Positions 25,183-34,361 of a stretch of DNA of 64,000 nucleotides are shown here, one piece after another. This DNA is from Alphaproteobacteria bacterium HT1-32. Lineage in GTDB: Bacteria > Pseudomonadota > Alphaproteobacteria > Rhodospirillales > HT1-32. The stretch covers positions 2,004,469 to 2,068,468 of the forward strand of contig WJPL01000001.1 of NCBI GenBank assembly GCA_009649675.1, in the 5' to 3' direction. The notes under the pieces are model-generated. The model was not told the origin of the DNA and did not search any database. It saw only the letters and a program-made list of their open reading frames with translations. The translations under genes were made by a program, and so were the position numbers. Every line of letters starts with the position of its first letter. The stretch's first letter is position 1.

Positions 25183-28100
25183 GTGAAAAAAGTTCTGTTT
25201 ACATTTCTGGTCGTGATCGTGGTTCTGGTTGGCGGGGCGCTGGCTGCTCCCAGCTTTGTGGACTGGAATGCCTATAAGGATGATCTGCGTCTGGTCGTAA
25301 AGGAACAGACAGGCCGCGATCTTGTCATTGAGGGTGATATCAAGGCACGCCTGATCCCCTCGCCAGAGATCAGCGCTGAAGATATCAGGCTCTCGAACAG
25401 TGCCGGTTCGGCAAGCGAGGACATGCTGTCGCTCAAGGCTGTCCGGGTGAAGGTGGCGATTGCCCCTTTGTTGTCGAAGATTGTCCGCATCGACAGTTTT
25501 GAACTGGTCGAGCCGATTGTCGAGGTTGAGAAACGCGCCGACGGCAGCATGAATTTCGATGATCTGTCCGGAGGTGGCAATGCGACGGTTGCACCGGCTG
25601 CAGCGCCAGCCGGGTCTGCCGGAACCAGCAGCCAGAATGAGCCGATTTCGGTGGCCGGTTTTGATGTCAGCGTCGACAGTGCCACCATTCGTAACGGTAC
25701 GCTGATCTATCGTGACACGCAGGCGGGCAGCATGCAGGTCATCGAGAACTTCAATCTTACGGTCGGGGCGAATTCGCTGGTTGGCCCCTATGACCTGTCC
25801 GGAGATATCAGCCTGCTGGGTATTCCTCTCGCCTTCGAGGCGGGGCTGGGTGAGGTCTCTTTCGAACGTGCCGCCGTGCCGCTTACCCTCAGTGTTGATG
25901 TGGATGGTGGTGCGACCCGGACGAATTTCACCGGGGCGCTGGTCGGATTGCCGGATAATCCCGGTGTCCGGGGCAAGCTGAAAGGGCGCAGCGAGAATAT
26001 CCTGAAACTGATGACGGCCCTTGGCGCAGGTGACGGGCTACCGGCTGAACTGGCGAAACCGCTCAGCCTGGATGCTTCCCTGAATGCATCGGCAACCGAG
26101 GTCAAGGCAGAGGATATTGCGTTTGAGGCTGCGGGCAGCCGGATTACCGGTTCAGCCAGAGTCGCACTGGGTGAGATGATTGATGGCGGTATTGATCTGC
26201 ATGTCGCCCGTCTCGACCTTGATGCTTTGCTCGCTTCACTTCCGGCTCAGCCGGCGGCAGGGGACAACACGGCGAAGGCGACGGATTCTAATGCCCCGGC
26301 TTCCGCGCCCGCACAGTCCGCAGGTAAGCCTGCAGATACCGCAGTACCGGAATTACCGAAAAATGTGAATTTCGCTGCGACCTTTACCGCCGATGCCATC
26401 GTCTATCGCGGCAAGCCGGTCAACAAGGCAACGGCGTCCGTTGCACTGGCCAATGGCGAACTGTCGATCAACCAGATTTCGGCGCAGCTTCCCGGCGGAT
26501 CGGATGTCGCTGTGTTCGGCTTCATCGCACCACGCGGCAAGTTGCTGGGTATGGAAATTGAGGCGGATGCGCGATCCGATAACCTGCGTGCCCTGCTGGA
26601 CTGGGCAGGTGTTGATCTGAGCGCCATGCCGAAGGGCAAGCTGCAGACCATGGCACTGCGCACCAAGGTTGGTGGCACGACCGAGAATATCCAGATCACC
26701 GATCTGAACCTGAAACTGGACAGCACCACGGTCCGGGCGGCGGCAACGCTGCGACCGGGGGATCGTCCGGCTGCAGGGATCACCCTGCGTGTCGACCGGC
26801 TGGATCTGGATGGCTATATCCCGGCTTCGTCTTCGGCCCCGGCGAAACCGGCTGCGGCACCGGCGACTGCGGCAAACGGTTCGACCCCGGCCACTGCCCC
26901 GGCATCGTCACCCTCTCCGTTTGCCGGTCTGAAGGCACTGAATGATTTTGACGTCAGCACGGATGTCGAGATCGCGACGCTGACCCATAACGGTATTACA
27001 GCCAACAAGCTGGCGCTGCGGGCCCGGCTTGTGAAAGGCAAGCTCGACCTGACAGAATTTTCTGTCGGTAATCTTGCCGGGGCTGCGGCCCGTGTATCGG
27101 GCAGCTTTGCAAATTTTGGTGCGGTACCGTCAATCTCTGGACTGGATGCGGGTCTGTCTGCCAACAGTATTGATGGCCTGCTGCGGCTGGCCGGTGTCCA
27201 GTCGCCGATCCCGCCCGAAAAACTCGGTGCGATTTCAGCAAGGGTGACTGCAGATGGCGATCTCAACAAGTTGCAGGTTTCAGCAAAGGTGACGGCAGCG
27301 GGTGGCACGGCTACCGCCACCGGACCAATCTCACCGCTGGCAGCAGTTGATGACCTCCGGCTGGCGGTCACACTCGATCATCCCTCGCTGAACCGGTTGC
27401 TGGAAGTGGTCGCCCCCGACTACCGCCCGACCGGTCGCAATCTCGGTCCGCTGGCAGTGAAGGCCGGTGTCGGGGTGACACCGGGTGCGATTGCTGTCGA
27501 TGACCTGAATGCCCGTGTCGGTCCGGTCTCTGTTGCCGGTAACGCCTCCGTTGCAACGGGTGGGGCCCGTCCGATGATTACGGCGCGGCTGTCTGCAAAC
27601 GAACTGCCGGCACAATTGTTTGCGCCGCTTGTCGGCGGCACAAAACCGGCACCGGCGCAGCGTAGCAGTGCCGCTTCCGGCGGTGCCTCCGCTCCGGCTG
27701 CTGCCGGTGGCAGCCGCTGGTCGCGGGAGAAGCTTGATGTCAGTGGCCTGAAATCAGTTGATGCGGATGTGCAGATCAGCGCGAAGGCTGTTCTGTATGA
27801 GCCTTACCGGGTGGATAACCCGGAAATCATCCTGACGCTGAATAATGGCAGGCTCGACCTCAAGCGCATGGCCGGCAAGATGTTCGGTGGCGGATTCGAT
27901 ATGACGGCGGTTGCTGTTGCCACGGACAAGCTGACGGTGGAGACCGCAACGAAGGTCGAAAACGCCAATATCAAGAAGGCGATCCTGCAGACTGCCGGGA
28001 TGGATGTTGCCGATGGTACGCTGAATTTTACCAGTAACATGAAAACAACGGGCCTCAGCGAATATGACCTGATCCGCAATCTCAACGGTACCGCAAATCT

Positions 28101-28734
28101 GGCTGTTACGGACGGGCTGGTGAACGGCTTCGATCTGGACGCGCTTTCTGACAGACTCAACAATCCGGTGAATGTTGCCGGTCTGTTGTCTCTGGTGACG
28201 CAGGGTATCTCCGGGGGGCAGACGCGGTTTCAGGATCTCAAGGGCACTTTCAGGGCGACCAATGGTGTGGTCGAGACAAATGACCTGAAGGTGACGGCAA
28301 AGTCCGGTACGGCGACAACGGTGGCAAAAGCCGACCTGGCTGACTGGAAGATGAACGGATCGTCGGTGGTGCAGCTGACCCGGATCGAGGGGGCTCCGCC
28401 GATCAATGTCCGTTTCAGCGGCCCGCTGGACCAGCCGAACCCGACTTTCGATATCAATGCCTTTCAGGCCTTCATGCTGGCCAATGGTCTGGTCAAGGGT
28501 GTCGGCGGACTGGTCAAGGACGGCAAGGATATTGTCAAGGGTGCCGGTGGCGGTGTCGGCGGGGTCGTGAAAGGCATCCTCGGCACGCTGGGCGGTCAGC
28601 AGCAACAGACGACGCCGCAGGCCCAGCAACCTTCGTCGTCTTCCGGAACGGCAACACCGCCGCCTCAGCAACAGCAACAACAGCAGGACAATAACCCGCT
28701 GAACAACCTGCTCCGGGGCGTGCTCGGTAACTAG
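25183..28734 (+). CDS. AsmA-family protein
   Basis: This is a 1183-aa envelope protein. It starts with GTG and one transmembrane helix (KKVLFTFLVVIVVLVGGALA), followed by the AsmA-type VDWNAYKDDLRLVVKEQTGR and repeated beta-strand modules across the periplasmic part. The family is linked to bridge-like lipid transport between the membranes. The conserved C-terminal block includes LKRMAGKMFGGGFDMTAVAV and AVTDGLVNGFDLDAL. Alanine/proline linkers occur near residues 145, 365, 560 and 825, and the last 60 residues are rich in glutamine and glycine with a run of seven Q. It is a single gene with its own terminator. Confidence 0.92.
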   Translation: MKKVLFTFLVVIVVLVGGALAAPSFVDWNAYKDDLRLVVKEQTGRDLVIEGDIKARLIPSPEISAEDIRLSNSAGSASEDMLSLKAVRVKVAIAPLLSKIVRIDSFELVEPIVEVEKRADGSMNFDDLSGGGNATVAPAAAPAGSAGTSSQNEPISVAGFDVSVDSATIRNGTLIYRDTQAGSMQVIENFNLTVGANSLVGPYDLSGDISLLGIPLAFEAGLGEVSFERAAVPLTLSVDVDGGATRTNFTGALVGLPDNPGVRGKLKGRSENILKLMTALGAGDGLPAELAKPLSLDASLNASATEVKAEDIAFEAAGSRITGSARVALGEMIDGGIDLHVARLDLDALLASLPAQPAAGDNTAKATDSNAPASAPAQSAGKPADTAVPELPKNVNFAATFTADAIVYRGKPVNKATASVALANGELSINQISAQLPGGSDVAVFGFIAPRGKLLGMEIEADARSDNLRALLDWAGVDLSAMPKGKLQTMALRTKVGGTTENIQITDLNLKLDSTTVRAAATLRPGDRPAAGITLRVDRLDLDGYIPASSSAPAKPAAAPATAANGSTPATAPASSPSPFAGLKALNDFDVSTDVEIATLTHNGITANKLALRARLVKGKLDLTEFSVGNLAGAAARVSGSFANFGAVPSISGLDAGLSANSIDGLLRLAGVQSPIPPEKLGAISARVTADGDLNKLQVSAKVTAAGGTATATGPISPLAAVDDLRLAVTLDHPSLNRLLEVVAPDYRPTGRNLGPLAVKAGVGVTPGAIAVDDLNARVGPVSVAGNASVATGGARPMITARLSANELPAQLFAPLVGGTKPAPAQRSSAASGGASAPAAAGGSRWSREKLDVSGLKSVDADVQISAKAVLYEPYRVDNPEIILTLNNGRLDLKRMAGKMFGGGFDMTAVAVATDKLTVETATKVENANIKKAILQTAGMDVADGTLNFTSNMKTTGLSEYDLIRNLNGTANLAVTDGLVNGFDLDALSDRLNNPVNVAGLLSLVTQGISGGQTRFQDLKGTFRATNGVVETNDLKVTAKSGTATTVAKADLADWKMNGSSVVQLTRIEGAPPINVRFSGPLDQPNPTFDINAFQAFMLANGLVKGVGGLVKDGKDIVKGAGGGVGGVVKGILGTLGGQQQQTTPQAQQPSSSSGTATPPPQQQQQQQDNNPLNNLLRGVLGN

Positions 28735-28750
28735 ACCGGGTTTCAGATCA

Positions 28751-28795
28751 GGCCGCGCTGCACCTCACCGTTCAGCGTGGCCCTTATTGTCCGGT
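28751..28795 (+). terminator. Probable terminator of the AsmA-family gene
   Basis: GGCCGCGCTG (28751-28760) pairs with CAGCGTGGCC (28773-28782) with one G-U pair and a 12-nt loop; the tail is CTTATTGT. It starts 16 bp after the stop codon. The T tract is short, so the call is moderate. Confidence 0.5.
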
Positions 28796-28922
28796 TTGCC
28801 ACCGATCTCATCTGATTGCGGTTGACGATAACCGTCGCGTCCTCAACAAGGTGGGGTCATGACATATCCTGATAATCTCCCGGCTTCGCTGACCCCCTTT
28901 CTGACTGTTTCGGACGGCTGCC

Positions 28923-30734
28923 ATGGCTGCTGAAGCACCGATCCTTTCGCTTCGTGATGTCGAAGTTCATCTCGGCGGCGATCCGCTTTTCGGGCCGCTG
29001 GAGATGTATCTGGCGGCCAGTTCCCGGTCCTGCCTTGTCGGCCGTAACGGCACCGGCAAGTCGACCCTGATGCGGATCATCGCCAATCAGCGCCAGCCGG
29101 ATGCAGGAGAGCGGTTTGCGGTCCCCGGACTGCGCGTTGCCTATCTGGCACAGGAGCCGGATTTCAGCGCTTTTAAAACCGTGGGTGAATTTGTCGCCGA
29201 TGGTCTGGCGGATCCGGATTCCACCTGGCTGGCGGATTCTGAATTGCTGGAAGCCGGACTGGATGCTGACCGCGACCCGATGACCTTGTCCGGTGGTGAA
29301 GGCCGGCGGGCGGCTCTGGCCCGGATGTTTGCTGGTGAGCCGGATTTCCTGCTGCTGGATGAGCCGACCAATCATCTTGATATTCCGGCCATTGAAGCGC
29401 TGGAAGACAAACTGTCGAAATATCGCGGCGGCTATCTGATCGTCAGCCATGACCGGACCTTCCTGCGCCGCCTGACTAAGGAAGTTCACTGGTTGGATCG
29501 CGGAATCATCCGCACCGCCCCGACCGGTTTTGACGGTTTTGAAGACTGGATGGAATCGGAGCTGGCCCGCGAGGAAGAGGAAGCGCACAAGCTTAACCGC
29601 AAGATCGTCCGCGAAACCGCTTGGTTGCATAAAGGTGTCACGGCACGTCGCAAGCGGAATATGGGTCGCCTGCGCCGCCTGAATGATCTGCGGCAGGAAC
29701 GGGCGAACCGGCGGGCCCCGACCGGGCAGGCCAGTCTTACTGCCGCTGCCGGGGAAGCATCCGGGAAACTGGTGCTTGAGGCGGTGGATGTCAGCAAGAA
29801 ATATGACGACAAGGTCATCCTTGATCATTTTTCCACCCGGATATTGCGGGGCGACCGGATTGCCATCATCGGGCGGAACGGAGCAGGCAAGACCACGCTG
29901 CTGAAACTGCTGCTGGGTGATATCCAGCCTGACAGCGGTACGGTACGGCTGGGGTCGCGTCTCGACATTGCCTATATCGATCAGCGACGTGACGCACTCG
30001 ATCCGAATGCGACGCTGTGGGATACGCTGTGCGACAGCGGTGGCGATCATATCGATGTGCGGGGCACGCCGCGGCATGTGGTCTCCTATCTCCGCGACTT
30101 CCTGTTTGATGAAAGCCAGGCGCGCAGTCCGGTTCATGCCTTGTCCGGGGGGGAACGGAACCGGCTGATCCTGGCGAAGAAGCTGGCGAAACCGGCCAAT
30201 CTTCTGGTGCTGGATGAGCCGACCAACGATCTCGACATGGAAACCCTCGATCTGCTGGTTGAGGTGCTGTCGGATTACGAGGGGACGTTGCTGCTGGTCA
30301 GCCATGACCGTGACTTCATCGACCGGCTGGTAACGGGTACTTTCGCGCTCGAAGGTGATGGCAAGGCGACGGAATATCCCGGCGGCTATACCGATTATCG
30401 CCGCCAGCGTCAGGCTACGACCGAACTGGGAGATGACCGTCGCGGGACAAAAGCCTCTGAATCCCGAAAACCGGCCCGTCCGGCGGCAAAGCTGAGTTAC
30501 AAGGATCAGCGCCGGCTGGATAATCTGCCGAAGGATATTGCCCGCCTCGACAAGGCCATCGAGAAGCTGGAAAAGATACTGGATGATGCCGGCCTGTTCG
30601 CTCGCGACCCGGATTCTTTCAACGCAGCGGTTGCCAGTCTGGACAAGGCGCGTTCAGATAAGGCGGGTATGGAAGAAGAATGGCTGGAACTTGAAATGAA
30701 ACGCGAAATGCTGGCGGAAGGCCAGACCGGGTGA
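28923..30734 (+). CDS. uup: ABC-F ATPase, Uup type
   Basis: This 603-aa soluble protein has two ATPase domains and no transmembrane part. Domain 1: Walker A GRNGTGKST, signature LSGGEGRRAAL, Walker B LLLDEPTNHLD. Domain 2: Walker A GRNGAGKTT, signature LSGGERNRLIL, Walker B LVLDEPTNDLD. The second-domain sequence with METLDLLVEVL and the C-terminal coiled coil (about residues 525-600) match Uup, an ABC-F protein linked to ribosome function and genome stability. It overlaps the EamA gene by 4 bp. EttA or another ABC-F subtype is less likely because of the C-terminal coiled coil. Confidence 0.88.
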   Translation: MAAEAPILSLRDVEVHLGGDPLFGPLEMYLAASSRSCLVGRNGTGKSTLMRIIANQRQPDAGERFAVPGLRVAYLAQEPDFSAFKTVGEFVADGLADPDSTWLADSELLEAGLDADRDPMTLSGGEGRRAALARMFAGEPDFLLLDEPTNHLDIPAIEALEDKLSKYRGGYLIVSHDRTFLRRLTKEVHWLDRGIIRTAPTGFDGFEDWMESELAREEEEAHKLNRKIVRETAWLHKGVTARRKRNMGRLRRLNDLRQERANRRAPTGQASLTAAAGEASGKLVLEAVDVSKKYDDKVILDHFSTRILRGDRIAIIGRNGAGKTTLLKLLLGDIQPDSGTVRLGSRLDIAYIDQRRDALDPNATLWDTLCDSGGDHIDVRGTPRHVVSYLRDFLFDESQARSPVHALSGGERNRLILAKKLAKPANLLVLDEPTNDLDMETLDLLVEVLSDYEGTLLLVSHDRDFIDRLVTGTFALEGDGKATEYPGGYTDYRRQRQATTELGDDRRGTKASESRKPARPAAKLSYKDQRRLDNLPKDIARLDKAIEKLEKILDDAGLFARDPDSFNAAVASLDKARSDKAGMEEEWLELEMKREMLAEGQTG

Positions 30735-31630
30735 CACCCGGACACATATTGCTGGCGCTCTGCGTCATGTTGATCTGGGGTGTGAATTTCGCAGTCGCCA
30801 AAGTCACGGTCGCGGAACTGCCCCCCCTGTTTGTGAATGCCATCCGTTTTGCCCTTGTGGCTGCCATCCTGCTCCCCTTCGTCCGGATTCCCCGGGACAA
30901 GCTGAAAGACATCTTCATTCTTGCCACCATCATGGCGCCGTTTCATTTCGGCCTGATGTTTGTCGGCCTGACCGGCACGGATGCCGCCGCCGCTGCGATT
31001 GCCATGCAACTCTCGGTTCCCTTCGCTGCCCTGATGGCGAGCTTTTATTTCCATGACAAGCTGGGTGCCCGCCGCACCATCGGCATGATTATCGCCTTTA
31101 CCGGCGTCGTCATCCTGGCCGGTGAACCGCGTATGGACGGTGAACTGTTCCTGCTTGGCATGGTCGTGCTGTCGGCAGCGATGTGGGGTGTCGGCAATAT
31201 TCAGATCAAGCGGATCGGCGATATCAACCCCTTTGCGCTTTCTGCCGGGATGGCGATGTTTGCTGCGCCGGAACTGCTGGTCCTGTCGCTGCTGCTGGAG
31301 CAGGGCCAGATGCATGCTGTCCGCACCGCCGACTGGATCGCCTGGGGCGGGGTGATCTATATGGTCGTGCTGGTGGCGATTGTCTCCTACGCAATCTGGT
31401 ATCACCTGCTGAAAACCTATGCGGTCAATCAGGTGGTGCCGTTCAGCCTGCTGGGCCCCGTATTCGGGGTGGCCGCCGGTATCCTGCTGCTGGGAGAGGC
31501 GGCGACCTGGCAAAAGCTGGTCGGCGGGGCCATTACCATTGCCGGAGTTGCCATGATCACCCTGTACCGGCCGCCTGCGCCTCCCTGTGTTCCGGTGGCT
31601 GACCCGAAACAGGTCACACAAAAGGACTGA
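30731..31630 (+). CDS. EamA/DMT-family transporter
   Basis: This 299-aa inner-membrane protein has about ten hydrophobic helices in two EamA repeats. The first begins LLALCVMLIWGVNFAVAKV; the second starts near MVVLSAAMWGVGNIQIKRI and ends with LLLGEAATWQKLVGGAITIAG, the characteristic end of the family. It probably exports an amino acid or other small metabolite; the substrate is unknown. The GTG start overlaps the uup stop (GTGA) and the next gene follows after 2 bp, so uup, this gene and the amidase gene form one operon. Confidence 0.9.
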   Translation: MTPGHILLALCVMLIWGVNFAVAKVTVAELPPLFVNAIRFALVAAILLPFVRIPRDKLKDIFILATIMAPFHFGLMFVGLTGTDAAAAAIAMQLSVPFAALMASFYFHDKLGARRTIGMIIAFTGVVILAGEPRMDGELFLLGMVVLSAAMWGVGNIQIKRIGDINPFALSAGMAMFAAPELLVLSLLLEQGQMHAVRTADWIAWGGVIYMVVLVAIVSYAIWYHLLKTYAVNQVVPFSLLGPVFGVAAGILLLGEAATWQKLVGGAITIAGVAMITLYRPPAPPCVPVADPKQVTQKD

Positions 31631-31632
31631 CC

Positions 31633-32295
31633 GTGGATATCATCGACACGCCCTCCCCAAATCATGGTCCCCGGCGCGACGGGGCGGTCGTCGATATGCT
31701 GGTGCTGCATTACACCGATACGAAAGACACCGACGAGGCGCTGGCCATCCTCACCGATCCTGTGGCTGAAGTCAGCTCGCACTATCTGATCGAGGAAGAC
31801 GGCAGCATTCACCGGCTGGTGCCGGAAGACCGCCGGGCCTGGCATGCAGGTGTCGCCGCATGGCGGGGACAGACCGATATCAATTCAACCTCCATTGGTA
31901 TCGAACTGGTCAATCCCGGTCATCGTTATGGCCTGCGCCGGTTTCCGGATGCGCAGATGGAGGCGCTGGCCGAACTCGCCGGCAGCGTGATGAGCTGGCA
32001 CGACATTCCGGCCCGCAATGTTGTCGGGCATTCCGACATCGCCCCGGACCGCAAGCTTGACCCCGGCGAGCTGTTTGACTGGCAATGGCTGGCCGAACGC
32101 GGCATTGGTCTCTGGCCGGAGGAGAAGCTGGGCGGACGTATGGAGATGCTGTCCGCCTATGGTTACGGTCCGAAACCGGGCGTCATCGCCGCCTTCCAGC
32201 GCCATTTCCGCCCGCAGAAAATCAACGGCATCGCCGACGGCCAGACCCTCGCCCGCCTCGCCGGCCTGATGGAGCTGATTAAAGAAGCGGAGTAG
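31633..32295 (+). CDS. N-acetylmuramoyl-L-alanine amidase (AmpD family)
   Basis: This 220-aa zinc amidase would cleave the bond between N-acetylmuramic acid and the peptide in cell-wall fragments. Zinc ligands fit H26 (MLVLHYTDTKD), a histidine in NVVGHSDIAPDRKLDPG and the aspartate nearby. The C-terminal region (about residues 155-215, including PGVIAAFQRHFRPQKINGIA) is a peptidoglycan-binding-like helix bundle. There is no signal peptide, so a cytoplasmic recycling role like AmpD is likely. The start is GTG, 2 bp after the EamA gene. Confidence 0.9.
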   Translation: MDIIDTPSPNHGPRRDGAVVDMLVLHYTDTKDTDEALAILTDPVAEVSSHYLIEEDGSIHRLVPEDRRAWHAGVAAWRGQTDINSTSIGIELVNPGHRYGLRRFPDAQMEALAELAGSVMSWHDIPARNVVGHSDIAPDRKLDPGELFDWQWLAERGIGLWPEEKLGGRMEMLSAYGYGPKPGVIAAFQRHFRPQKINGIADGQTLARLAGLMELIKEAE

Positions 32296-32340
32296 GCTGC
32301 CCTTTTGGTGAGTGAAAATCTCCGATCAGAATTTTCCCGC

Positions 32341-32369
32341 ATTTACCTCGCCTGAAACTTCGCTATTGT
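32341..32369 (+). promoter_or_regulatory. Candidate promoter of the RNase P RNA gene
   Basis: TTTACC (32342-32347) and TATTGT (32364-32369) are 16 bp apart and place the start of transcription near 32376-32377, exactly where the P1 stem of the RNA begins. The hexamers are only a partial match; position is the main support. Confidence 0.4.
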
Positions 32370-32376
32370 CCGCAGC

Positions 32377-32751
<375 letters not shown>

Positions 32752-32791
32752 ACTCAATCCTGCCCGAAGTTGAAAATCTGATCTTTGTTGC

Positions 32792-32885
32792 CATCCTTCG
32801 AGACGCGGCGTTGCCGCTCCTCAGGATGAGGTTTTTATGCATTCCGCTTCACCTGAGGAGGGCTGAAAGCCCGTCTCGAAGGATG
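32792..32885. repeat. Palindromic (REP-like) element
   Basis: A 94-bp element is bounded by perfect 14-bp inverted arms, CATCCTTCGAGACG (32792-32805) and CGTCTCGAAGGATG (32872-32885). Inside are a small hairpin GCGGC-GTT-GCCGC and the segment CCTCAGGATGAGG, followed by a second CCTGAGGAGGGC. Such sequences are typical interspersed palindromic repeats of alphaproteobacterial genomes. It lies between rnpB and the end of livF, has no transposase, and could also act as a terminator for both. Confidence 0.8.
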
Positions 32886-32905
32886 AAGAGAAACGGGAGA
32901 GGGGC

Positions 32906-33616
32906 TTATCCGCCCCCCACACCGATCAGCTGTTGCAGCCTGTCCGGATTGTCTTTCAGTTCAAGGCTGGCACCATCGAAGGCAATCTGACCGCGGTCCA
33001 TCACCACGCAGCGGGCTGAAAATCCGAGGGCAAAGCGTGTATGCTGTTCGACCAGAATGATGGCCATGCCGGTTACGTCTCGCAGCTTCGCAATGGAGCG
33101 CCCAAGTTCCTCGACGATGACCGGGGCAAGGCCTTCACTGGGTTCGTCCATCAGCAGCAGATCCGGCCCGCCCATCAGGGCGCGGCCAATCGCCAGCATC
33201 TGCTGCTCGCCGCCGGAAAGCTGGTTGCCCCGGTTGTTGCGGCGGCGGTCGAGATGCGGGAAGAATTCAAAAACCCGATCTGTTGTCCAGTCACCGCCGC
33301 GGGCGGCAACCCGGAGGTTTTCCGTCACGCTGAGAGAGGGGAATATCTCCCGCTCCTGCGGCACAAAACCGATGCCGGCCCGGTTGCGCAGATGCGGTTT
33401 TGAGCGTGAAATATCGGACTGGCCAAGGCTGATCCTGCCCTGGTGCAGGCTGGTATGACCCATGATGGTGGACAGCAGGGTGGATTTCCCGACACCGTTG
33501 CGCCCGAGGATGCTCAGACTTTCACCGGCTGCCAGTGTCAGGCTGATGCCGTCCAGCACGACCGTTTCGCCATAACCGGCGCTGACATTATCTAGGGTCA
33601 GAAGTGGCTCAGCCAT
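32906..33616 (-). CDS. livF: Branched-chain amino acid-type ABC transporter ATPase LivF
   Basis: This 236-aa ATPase is one of two nucleotide-binding subunits of a Liv-type importer. Walker A is GRNGVGKST, the signature is QLSGGEQQMLAIGRALM, and Walker B is LLLMDEPSEGLAP, the last being diagnostic of LivF. It overlaps livG by 8 bp. Liv-type systems import branched-chain amino acids, amides, urea or aromatic acids; without a binding protein here, and given the aromatic genes nearby, the substrate stays open. Confidence 0.93.
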   Translation of the reverse strand: MAEPLLTLDNVSAGYGETVVLDGISLTLAAGESLSILGRNGVGKSTLLSTIMGHTSLHQGRISLGQSDISRSKPHLRNRAGIGFVPQEREIFPSLSVTENLRVAARGGDWTTDRVFEFFPHLDRRRNNRGNQLSGGEQQMLAIGRALMGGPDLLLMDEPSEGLAPVIVEELGRSIAKLRDVTGMAIILVEQHTRFALGFSARCVVMDRGQIAFDGASLELKDNPDRLQQLIGVGGG

Positions 33617-34361
33617 GGCTTTCCTCCCCCAGATAGACGGCGCGTACTTCCGGGTTGCGGGCGATCTCGTCCGGGGTGCCTTCGGTCAGGACACCACCAT
33701 CAACCAGCACGGAAATCCGGCTGGCAAAACGGAACACGACATCCATGTCATGTTCAATGATCAGGATGGCGATATCTGACGGCAACCCGGCGATCACGTC
33801 GAGAATGACATCGCTCTCGACCGAGGGAACCCCGGCGGCCGGTTCATCGAGCAGCAGAACACGGGGTTTCAGCGCCAGCGTGATGGCGATTTCGATCAGC
33901 CGCTGCCGCCCATAGGGCAGACCGGCGATGGTCTTCCCGGCATCGGCACCGACCCCGAGGCTGGTCAGGATGGCCATAGCCTCATCAAGAATCGCGGAGT
34001 TTGTACCCGCCGGCTGCCACATTCGTCTGGCAATGCCTTCCCGTTCTGACAGGGCGAGGACAACATTTTCAAGTGCGCTGAGGCCCCGGAACAACTGGTT
34101 GATCTGGAAGGTACGGGCAATCCCGGCACGCACCCGTTCTGCCTGTCCGAAGCCGGTGATGTCCCGGCCATTCAGGCTGACCTTCCCGGCATCCGGGGTC
34201 AGCACGCCGGTTACCAGATTGACCAGCGTCGTCTTTCCGGCGCCATTCGGGCCGATCAGGGCATGGCGGGCACCGGCTTCCAGTGTCAGGTCGACCGCGC
34301 GGGTGACATGCAGCGCCCCGAAATGCTTGTCGAGACCGGTCAGTTGCAGGGCGACACTCAT
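33609..34361 (-). CDS. livG: Branched-chain amino acid-type ABC transporter ATPase LivG
   Basis: This 250-aa ATPase partners with LivF. Walker A is GPNGAGKTTLVNLVTG, followed by FQINQLFRGLSALENV. The usual LSGGQ signature is changed to AGLPYGRQRLIEIAI, as is common in LivG subunits. Walker B is VLLLDEPAAGVPSVE. It overlaps livF (8 bp) and livM (4 bp). Confidence 0.93.
   Translation of the reverse strand: MSVALQLTGLDKHFGALHVTRAVDLTLEAGARHALIGPNGAGKTTLVNLVTGVLTPDAGKVSLNGRDITGFGQAERVRAGIARTFQINQLFRGLSALENVVLALSEREGIARRMWQPAGTNSAILDEAMAILTSLGVGADAGKTIAGLPYGRQRLIEIAITLALKPRVLLLDEPAAGVPSVESDVILDVIAGLPSDIAILIIEHDMDVVFRFASRISVLVDGGVLTEGTPDEIARNPEVRAVYLGEESHG

Noticed and set aside
28857-30305. Long open frame on the minus strand opposite uup
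   Set aside because: It lies fully antisense to a clear ABC-F gene, and its product is rich in Q, R, H and I without recognisable motifs. It is a composition shadow of the GC-rich gene.
30506-31621. 371-codon minus-strand frame opposite uup/EamA
   Set aside because: It crosses two real genes and has a histidine/glycine/asparagine-rich composition typical of antisense frames.
32792-32885. Insertion sequence remnant
   Set aside because: There are inverted arms but no transposase fragment or target duplication was found; a REP-type repeat explains it better.
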